From the NCBI GenBank assembly GCA_029266425.1, contig JAQSWY010000009.1, forward strand, positions 62,001 to 126,000: DNA of 64,000 nucleotides, given 5' to 3'. A program made the position numbers and the translations under genes. The notes under the pieces were generated by a model. That model did no database searches. It worked only from the letters and a program-made list of their open reading frames with translations, and was not told the DNA's origin. Position 1 is the first letter of the stretch. Each line of letters begins with the position of its first letter. Below, piece by piece: positions 58,620 through 64,000 of the stretch. Origin of the DNA: Xanthobacteraceae bacterium. GTDB lineage: Bacteria > Pseudomonadota > Alphaproteobacteria > Rhizobiales > Xanthobacteraceae.

Positions 58620-60359
58620 TCAGAAAATCGCGGGCTCGCCGACCGGGGCGCCGAACGAGGTCTTCAGGAAGTCGAAGTCGCAGCCCTCGTGCGCCTGGCC
58701 GATGTGGCGGGAGAACATCCAGCCATAGCCGCGCTCGAAGCGCGGCGGCAGCGGTGTGAGTTCCGCGCGGCGGCGGGCGAGCTCGTCCTCGCTTACCTGC
58801 ATGTCGATGCGGCGGGCCTCGACGTCGAGGGTGACGAGGTCGCCGGTCCTGAGCAGCGCCAGCGGCCCGCCGACATAGCTCTCCGGCGAGACGTGGAGGA
58901 TGCAGGCCCCGTAGCTGGTGCCGCTCATCCGCGCATCGGAAATGCGCACCATGTCGCGCACGCCTTGCTTCACCAGCTTTTTCGGGATCGGCAACATGCC
59001 CCACTCCGGCATGCCCGGCCCGCCCTGCGGTCCGGCATTGCGCAGCACCAGCACATGGTCCGGGGTCACGTCGAGATCGTCGCTGTCGATCACCGCCTTC
59101 ATCGCCGGATAATCGTCGAACACCAGCGCCGGGCCGGTGTGCTTCACGAGGTGGGGAGCGCAGGCGCTCGGCTTGATGACGCAGCCTTCGGGCGCCAGAT
59201 TGCCGCGCAGCACGGCGAGCGCGCCCTCGCGATAGATCGGATTGTCGAGCGGGCGGATGACGTCGTCATTGTGCACCTTCGCTCCGGCGATGTTCTCCGC
59301 AACCGTCTGCCCGGTCACGGTCAGCGCATCGAGGTGCAGCAGCTCGCCGAGCCGGCCCATCAGCGCCGGAAGGCCGCCGGCGAAGTAGAAATCTTCCATA
59401 AGGTAAGCATCGCCGCTCGGGCGGACATTGGCGAGCACCGGCACGATGCGGCTGGCGCGGTCGAAATCCTCGAGCCCGATGTCCGCGCCGGCACGCCGCG
59501 CCTGTGCGATCAGATGGATGATGGCATTGGTCGAGCAACCCATCGCCATGGCGACGGCAATGGCATTCTCGAAGGCGGCGCGGGTCTGGATGCGGGCCGG
59601 CACCAGGTCCTCCCACACCATCTCGACGATGCGCCGGCCGGATTCCGCGCTCATGCGGATATGGTTGGCGTCCGCCGCCGGAATGGAGGAGGCGCCGGGC
59701 AGCGTCATGCCGAGCGCCTCGGCGATCGCGGTCATGGTGCTGGCGGTACCCATGGTCATGCAGTGGCCATAGGAGCGGGCGATGCCTCCCTCGATCTCCC
59801 GCCACTCCGCCTCGCTGATATTGCCGGCGCGGCGCTCGTCCCAGAACTTCCAGGCGTCCGAGCCGGAGCCCAGCGTCTTGCCCTTCCAGTTGCCGCGCAG
59901 CATCGGCCCGGCCGGCACATAGATGGACGGCAATCCGGCACTGGTGGCGCCCATCAGCAGCGCGGGCGTGCTCTTGTCGCAGCCGCCCAGCAGCACCACG
60001 CCGTCGACCGGGTGGGAGCGGATCACCTCCTCCGCCTCCATCGCCAGCATGTTGCGATAGAGCATGGAGGTCGGCTTCAGGAAGGTCTCGGAGACCGAAT
60101 GCACCGGCAGTTCCAGCGGGAAGCCGCCGGCCTGAAGGACGCCGCGCTTCACATCTTCGACCCGGTGCTTGAAGTGTGCGTGGCAGGGATTGAAGTCGGA
60201 CCAGGTGTTGAGGATCGCGATCACAGGCTTGCCGACCCAGTCCTCCGGCCCATAGCCCATCTGCATGGCGCGGGAACGATGGCCGAAGCCGCGCAGATCG
60301 TCGGGGGCCAGCCAGCGGGCGCTGCGCAACGTGTCGGGGCTTTTGCGGTCGGTCTTCAT
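58620..60359 (-). CDS. IlvD/Edd-family sugar-acid dehydratase
   Basis: A 579-residue iron-sulfur dehydratase. Cluster cysteines are at residues 59 (FNPCHAHF), 127 (GGCDKSTPA) and 200 (GHCMTMGTA). The carbamylated-lysine/metal region and the C-terminal SDARMSGTSYG motif are present. The subgroup with GNWKG and the FWDERRAGNIS insert resembles L-arabonate and D-xylonate dehydratases rather than the branched-chain IlvD. With the aldolase downstream it likely yields a 2-keto-3-deoxy acid. It is 85 bases after an orphan tctC; a hairpin fills the gap. Confidence 0.87.
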   Translation of the reverse strand: MKTDRKSPDTLRSARWLAPDDLRGFGHRSRAMQMGYGPEDWVGKPVIAILNTWSDFNPCHAHFKHRVEDVKRGVLQAGGFPLELPVHSVSETFLKPTSMLYRNMLAMEAEEVIRSHPVDGVVLLGGCDKSTPALLMGATSAGLPSIYVPAGPMLRGNWKGKTLGSGSDAWKFWDERRAGNISEAEWREIEGGIARSYGHCMTMGTASTMTAIAEALGMTLPGASSIPAADANHIRMSAESGRRIVEMVWEDLVPARIQTRAAFENAIAVAMAMGCSTNAIIHLIAQARRAGADIGLEDFDRASRIVPVLANVRPSGDAYLMEDFYFAGGLPALMGRLGELLHLDALTVTGQTVAENIAGAKVHNDDVIRPLDNPIYREGALAVLRGNLAPEGCVIKPSACAPHLVKHTGPALVFDDYPAMKAVIDSDDLDVTPDHVLVLRNAGPQGGPGMPEWGMLPIPKKLVKQGVRDMVRISDARMSGTSYGACILHVSPESYVGGPLALLRTGDLVTLDVEARRIDMQVSEDELARRRAELTPLPPRFERGYGWMFSRHIGQAHEGCDFDFLKTSFGAPVGEPAIF

Positions 60360-60389
60360 GGCGGTCTCGATAATACGCGGGCGGCGACA

Positions 60390-60431
60390 AGCGGGCGGCG
60401 CAAAGCGGACGGCGTCTTGCTGCCGCCCGCT
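60390..60431. repeat. Inverted repeat between tctC and the dehydratase gene
   Basis: AGCGGGCGGC (60390-60399) and GCCGCCCGCT (60422-60431) are perfect ten-base arms around 22 bases, directly after the tctC stop. A further copy of GCGGGCGGCG is at 60377-60386. Confidence 0.7.
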
Positions 60432-60444
60432 CACTATAAACCTG

Positions 60445-61419
60445 TCACTGGGTGGCGATATCGCCGGCCTTCACCACCGCGCGCCAGCGCGCTTCTTCCG
60501 CGGCCTGGAACTTGGCGAATTCCTCCGGCGTGTTGGCGACCACCTCGAAGCCGATATCGTTGAACTTGGTCTTGGTCGCCGGGTCCGACAGCGCGGCGGT
60601 GAGCGCCTGCGAGAGCTTGGCCTTGACGTCGGCCGGCAGCCCCTTCGGCGCCGCGGCGGCCTGCCAGGAATAGACCACGAGATCGTTGATGCCGGCCTCC
60701 TTCATGGTCGGCACGTCGGGGAAAACCGGGTGGCGCTGCTCGGCGGTGACGCCCAGGATCTTCAGCTTGCCGGCCTTGATGTGGTTGGCGACGGCGCCGA
60801 GATTCTGGAAGGAGACGTCGGCGTGGCCGCCGATGAGATCGGCGATGGCCGGGCCGCCGCCCTTATAGGGAACGTGGATGCCGGTGGTGCCGCTCTTCTG
60901 CCAGAACAGCGCGGCGGTCAGATGGTCCGAGGAGCCGGCGCCGGACGAGGCGAAGGTCACCTTGTTCGGGTTCTTCTTCAGATACTCGACCAGCTCCGCC
61001 ACGTTGTTCGTCGGGAAGTTCGGATTGGCGACCAGCACGTTCGGGGTGCGCACCGCTACGGTGAGCAGGTCGAAATCCTTGCCCGGATCATAGCCGAGCT
61101 TGGCATAGAGCGCAGGATTGATGGCGTAGACGCCGATCGAGCCGACGAGCAGCGTATACCCATCGGCCTTCTCGTTCTTCACATGGGCGGCGCCGGCCCC
61201 GCCATTGGCGCCGGGGCGGTTGTCGATGACGACCGGCTGGCCGAGCACTTCCTGCATCTTCGGCGCGAGGAATCGGGCCGTGCTGTCCGAGGCGCCGCCG
61301 GGCGGGAACGGCACCACGACGGTGACGGTCCGCTCCGGATAGGCGAGGGCAGGTGTAACGGCGGGGAGCGTGGCGAATGCCGCCAGCATGGCGAGCGAGG
61401 CGATCTTCAAGCGGGGCAT
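60445..61419 (-). CDS. TTT family substrate-binding protein (TctC/Bug), no adjacent TctAB
   Basis: A 324-residue Bug-family receptor. The signal peptide ends near TPALA (residue ~25), and the mature part starts YPERTVTVVVPFPPGGASDS, the canonical ligand loop; VVIDNRPGANGGAGAAHVK follows. AGGAGG precedes the ATG at 61419. It heads a three-gene operon with the dehydratase and aldolase but has no TctA or TctB gene next to it, so it must use permeases encoded elsewhere, possibly one of the two TctBA pairs in this window. Confidence 0.92.
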   Translation of the reverse strand: MPRLKIASLAMLAAFATLPAVTPALAYPERTVTVVVPFPPGGASDSTARFLAPKMQEVLGQPVVIDNRPGANGGAGAAHVKNEKADGYTLLVGSIGVYAINPALYAKLGYDPGKDFDLLTVAVRTPNVLVANPNFPTNNVAELVEYLKKNPNKVTFASSGAGSSDHLTAALFWQKSGTTGIHVPYKGGGPAIADLIGGHADVSFQNLGAVANHIKAGKLKILGVTAEQRHPVFPDVPTMKEAGINDLVVYSWQAAAAPKGLPADVKAKLSQALTAALSDPATKTKFNDIGFEVVANTPEEFAKFQAAEEARWRAVVKAGDIATQ

Positions 61420-61540
61420 GTTTCCTCCTGTGACATGGCGTGGACGCGCATGGCGGAGGAGCCAGCCGCCGCAGCGGCGGGGCCTCGTCTCCTCCCTTAT
61501 CACCCCGTCTGTGCGGGGCTTCGTTTGATCGACTAGAGCG

Positions 61541-61552
61541 CTAATGCATTAG
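61541..61552. promoter_or_regulatory. Candidate GntR/FCD operator
   Basis: CTAATGCATTAG is a perfect 12-base palindrome in the 167-base region between the divergent tctC operon and the GntR gene, 34 bases before the regulator start. Confidence 0.65.
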
Positions 61553-61586
61553 TGAAGTCAAGCGCGGTCTCGTATAGGATGACCTC

Positions 61587-62288
61587 ATGGATATCGCCGC
61601 TGTCCCGTCCCGCCCGCCGCGGGATCCCTATCGCCACGCCGCGCCGCAGGTCTTCGACTATCTGCGCGAGCGCATCATCGGGCTGGAGATGCCGCCCGGC
61701 ACGCTGATCGCGCGCGCGGAGCTGCAGAAGCTGTTCGGCTTCTCCTCGACCCCGGTGCGCGACGCCTTGCTGCGCCTGCAGGAGGAATCGCTGGTGGAGA
61801 TCTTCCCCCAGCACGCCACTGTGGTGAGCCCGATCGACCTCAAGCTCGCCCGCCAGGCGCAGTTCCTGAGACGTTCGATCGAGCAGGAGGCCGTGCGCAC
61901 CATTGCCTCGACGGCAGAGCGCGCGGCGGTGGTGGACCGGCTGGAGACCGCCATCGAGGTGCAGCAGGCGCTGCTCGCGCGCGGCGACCTCGAGGCCTTC
62001 CATGCCGCCGACCGCGACTTCCACCGCATCTTCTTCGAGGCGGCGGGCGTTCCGGACCTCTGGGTGATGGTGCGCCGCCATGCCGGCCATATCGACCGCA
62101 TCCGCCGCCTGCATCTGCCGATGCCCGGCAAGGCCGAGCAGGTGATCGCCGACCACCGTGCCATCGTGAAGGGGATCGCGTCCGGCGACCCGGCCCTTGC
62201 GCAGGCGGCGCTGCGCGAGCACCTGTCGAAGTCGCTGGCATTCACGCCGGACCTGCGGGCGCGCTGGCCGGACTATTTCCGCGATTGA
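61587..62288 (+). CDS. GntR-family transcriptional regulator (FCD type)
   Basis: A 233-residue regulator with an N-terminal winged helix (LIARAELQKLFGFSSTPVRDALLRL near residues 35-59) and an all-helical FCD domain with metal/ligand residues in the DRDFHRIFFEAAG and RHAGHIDRIR segments. AGGA lies seven bases before the ATG. It is divergent from the tctC-dehydratase-aldolase operon and likely represses it, relieved by the sugar acid or its keto-deoxy product (inference). Confidence 0.88.
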   Translation: MDIAAVPSRPPRDPYRHAAPQVFDYLRERIIGLEMPPGTLIARAELQKLFGFSSTPVRDALLRLQEESLVEIFPQHATVVSPIDLKLARQAQFLRRSIEQEAVRTIASTAERAAVVDRLETAIEVQQALLARGDLEAFHAADRDFHRIFFEAAGVPDLWVMVRRHAGHIDRIRRLHLPMPGKAEQVIADHRAIVKGIASGDPALAQAALREHLSKSLAFTPDLRARWPDYFRD

Positions 62289-62363
62289 ACCGGGAACTCT
62301 CCCTATATAATTGCGTCATCGCACTATCCCGTGGCGCGTGCGCCCTCCGCCGGACTGGAAAGC

Positions 62364-63194
62364 ATGCCGTTCGACGCTGATCGCAGCACGCATGACGAAA
62401 GCACCGAGGCGTGGCACGCCTTGCTCGCTGCTCGCCGGCGCGGCAGCGTGGCGTCGCTTCCCGCGGACAGCCTGTTCGGCCCGCTGCTGCATGTCCCGCG
62501 CGATCGCTCTTATGTGATCGCCCAACTCGGCCAGTCGCTGGACGGGCGCATCGCCAACGGCTCCGGCGAATCCCGCTACATCAATTGCCCGCACGGCATC
62601 ACCCATCTTCACCGGCTGCGGGCGCTGGTCGATGCGGTGCTGATCGGCGCCTCGACCGCGATCGCTGACGATCCGCGGCTCGATGTCCGCCATGTCGAGG
62701 GCGATAATCCGGCCCGCGTGGTGCTTGACCCGCGCGGACGGGTGCCGGCGGGCCTGCGCCTGTTCCGCGACGACGGCGCCCGGCGCATCGCCGTGGTCGG
62801 CGAAGAGGCGACAGTCGACCTGCCGCAAGGCGTCGAGGTGCTGCGGCTGCGGTGCGAGGAAACCGGTTTCGCTCCCGCCGACGTGGTCGCGGGGCTGCAT
62901 GCGGCGGGGCTGAGGCGTCTTCTGGTGGAAGGCGGCTCGCGCACCGTCTCGCGCTTCCTCGATGCCGGCGCGCTCGACCGGCTGCATCTCATCGTCGCGC
63001 CGCTCCTGCTCGGCGACGGCCCGGCCGGGATCAGCCTTCAGACGCCGCGCGCGCTCTCAGACTGCGTGCGCCCGCCGACCCGGGTCTATCGCGTCGGCGG
63101 CGATGTGCTGTTCGATTGCGACCTCGCGCCCATCTCCGCCTTAGAGCCCTATCCGCTCGGATGGAATCATCCGAGCGACAAGTTAGTGCTCTAA
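62364..63194 (+). CDS. RibD C-terminal-domain reductase (pyrimidine/dihydrofolate reductase-like)
   Basis: A 276-residue NADPH-dependent reductase with only the RibD_C domain. The signature is AQLGQSLDGRIANGSGESRYIN near residues 53-74, followed by LIGASTAIADDPRLDVR and the late LLVEGGSRTVSRFLDAGALDRLHLIVAPLLLG. There is no deaminase domain. The last ~17 residues (EPYPLGWNHPSDKLVL) and the stop codon are encoded by a dispersed repeat rather than by the ancestral gene. The start at 62364 is chosen over a GTG at 62331. Its true substrate is unknown. Confidence 0.83.
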   Translation: MPFDADRSTHDESTEAWHALLAARRRGSVASLPADSLFGPLLHVPRDRSYVIAQLGQSLDGRIANGSGESRYINCPHGITHLHRLRALVDAVLIGASTAIADDPRLDVRHVEGDNPARVVLDPRGRVPAGLRLFRDDGARRIAVVGEEATVDLPQGVEVLRLRCEETGFAPADVVAGLHAAGLRRLLVEGGSRTVSRFLDAGALDRLHLIVAPLLLGDGPAGISLQTPRALSDCVRPPTRVYRVGGDVLFDCDLAPISALEPYPLGWNHPSDKLVL

Positions 63195-63258
63195 ATTCAA
63201 TGAGCTGGAGCATGTTCTTATCGCAAAAGTCTTTCAACTTTTGCGGAACATGCTCTAG
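63141..63258. repeat. Dispersed palindromic repeat, family A, copy 2
   Basis: A 118-base element. Left part: a hairpin around CGCTCGGATGGAATCATCCG. Right part: arms GAGCATGTTC (63208-63217) and GAACATGCTC (63246-63255), with inner CGCAAAAGT/ACTTTTGCG arms. Its minus strand aligns with the plus strand of the copy at 13367-13483. It encodes the end of the RibD-like protein and provides the stops of both convergent genes; the right hairpin may terminate transcription. Confidence 0.88.
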
Positions 63259-64000
63259 CGCGGCAGCGCGAGCAGGTCGACATGGCCCACCCGCACCTCG
63301 AGTGAGTCCCCGGCCGCTTCGACTTCGCGGCGTCGTGCCCAGCGCAGCAGATCGGCCTCATCGATGAGTCGGGTCTCGCGCACTGCCTCGACCCAGCTCT
63401 CCAGCAAGGCGGCGCGCAACTCCGGCTGGTCGTCGCCGACGCGCCAGTCGGCGGGTGCCAGCGTCACCTCGTAGCCTCCAGCCTCGAAGTGCCGCACCGC
63501 CGCCTCGGCAGCATTGGTGCCGAGCGAAGGCCCGAACCCCTTGTCGCCCTGCATATGATGGCGAAATGCGGCGAACACGGCTTCGTCCAGCGGATCGTCC
63601 GGCAGACACGCCATGCGGCCGTCGACGGTGAGCGCGGCATGGATGGCCGCGCCCTTCGCCGCGCGGGCGAGCCTCACGATGAAATCCGTGCTGACGAGAT
63701 CGAGCAGCGCCGACATGGTGACGAGATCGGCCGCGGCGAGGGCATCTTGCCATCCCGGCTGCGCGAGATCGTGGAGCACGGTTCGCACCGCAAGCGGCCG
63801 GCCGTCACGATCGCGCAGCATACCCGCCGAACCCTGCGCGGATGCCAGCAGCAGCGGATCATTGTCCACCAATAGCCAGTTCTGCGGCCCCGGCAGTAGC
63901 GGCGCCAACGCGCGGACATTGGCGCCCGATCCGGTACCGAGATCGATGATGGCGAGGCTCTCCCGGCCGGCAAGCGCGCCAGCGAGCTGGTCGAGCAGGC
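63255..64000 (-). CDS. Class I SAM-dependent methyltransferase, N-terminus cut by window edge
   Basis: At least 247 residues of a Rossmann-fold methyltransferase; the frame is open through the end of the window. The AdoMet-binding motif I is IIDLGTGSGANVRALAP, about 17 residues into the visible part, and an acidic LLVDNDPLLL end of strand two follows. The DLVTMSALLDLVS segment corresponds to motif IV. The target is unknown. The TAG stop lies in the border of the family A repeat. It is convergent with the RibD-like gene. Confidence 0.82.
   Translation of the reverse strand, partial: LLDQLAGALAGRESLAIIDLGTGSGANVRALAPLLPGPQNWLLVDNDPLLLASAQGSAGMLRDRDGRPLAVRTVLHDLAQPGWQDALAAADLVTMSALLDLVSTDFIVRLARAAKGAAIHAALTVDGRMACLPDDPLDEAVFAAFRHHMQGDKGFGPSLGTNAAEAAVRHFEAGGYEVTLAPADWRVGDDQPELRAALLESWVEAVRETRLIDEADLLRWARRREVEAAGDSLEVRVGHVDLLALPR

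Noticed and set aside
58689..60563. Long plus-strand frame of 624 codons
   Set aside because: Shadow of the IlvD-type dehydratase, which has all three cluster cysteines.
13367..63258. CRISPR array or insertion sequence based on repeated palindromes
   Set aside because: The repeats are dispersed singly, with no regular spacers, no cas genes, no transposase and no target-site duplications that I can see.

Overview
The window reads as a high-GC alphaproteobacterial chromosome, probably a soil or freshwater member of the Hyphomicrobiales. That is an inference from the hopanoid genes, the large number of TRAP and tripartite tricarboxylate (TTT) transporters, and three families of dispersed intergenic palindromic repeats. 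I see no tRNA, rRNA, CRISPR array, transposase or phage gene.

Positions 1-13.4 kb are a hopanoid locus. It starts inside squalene-hopene cyclase and carries hpnG, then (minus strand) ispH-hpnH and a tight run hpnI-hpnJ-hpnK-hpnL-dxs-hpnN. It includes its own MEP-pathway genes dxs and ispH. hpnK is a wreck: residues are missing internally, the frame is shifted and a stop lies in the tail. The N-acetyl removal step between HpnI and HpnJ therefore looks lost unless another deacetylase exists. A 117-bp repeat sits across the 5' end of hpnI.

Positions 13.5-17.9 kb hold small unknown envelope proteins, a serine hydrolase and a flavin disulfide reductase. At 17.9-22.6 kb a LacI-type regulator, gluconokinase and a TRAP transporter form a gluconate-type module with two near-identical operator palindromes. 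At 22.8-25.9 kb a FecBCD-like ABC importer sits beside a Mop-domain protein, which suggests molybdate or tungstate uptake.

From 26 to 61 kb the window is a chain of catabolic modules, each with a transporter or regulator: Gfo/Idh plus TctCBA (26.3-30.7); a LysR-flanked set of carboxymuconolactone-decarboxylase-like protein, Gfo/Idh and flavin reductase (31.8-35.0); a ChrB-N/MFS/GDCCVxC group (35.0-37.2); a seven-gene operon TctCBA-amidohydrolase-cupin-dehydrogenase-cupin (37.4-43.6); a luciferase-like monooxygenase (44.1); a uronate operon (GntR, kduI, kduD, lactonase, udh) divergent from a hydratase and a second TRAP system (45.3-53.3); an AraC/SDR pair; lhgO with a secreted lipase; and TctC-IlvD-type dehydratase-HpcH aldolase under a divergent GntR regulator (57.8-62.3). 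The theme is uptake and oxidation of sugar acids, uronates and other carboxylates.

The end of the window has a RibD-like reductase and a partial methyltransferase, convergent across a second copy of the 117-bp repeat, which supplies both stop codons. A recurrent architectural point is that hairpin-forming elements lie directly after five of the six periplasmic binding-protein genes, including all four that open an operon.
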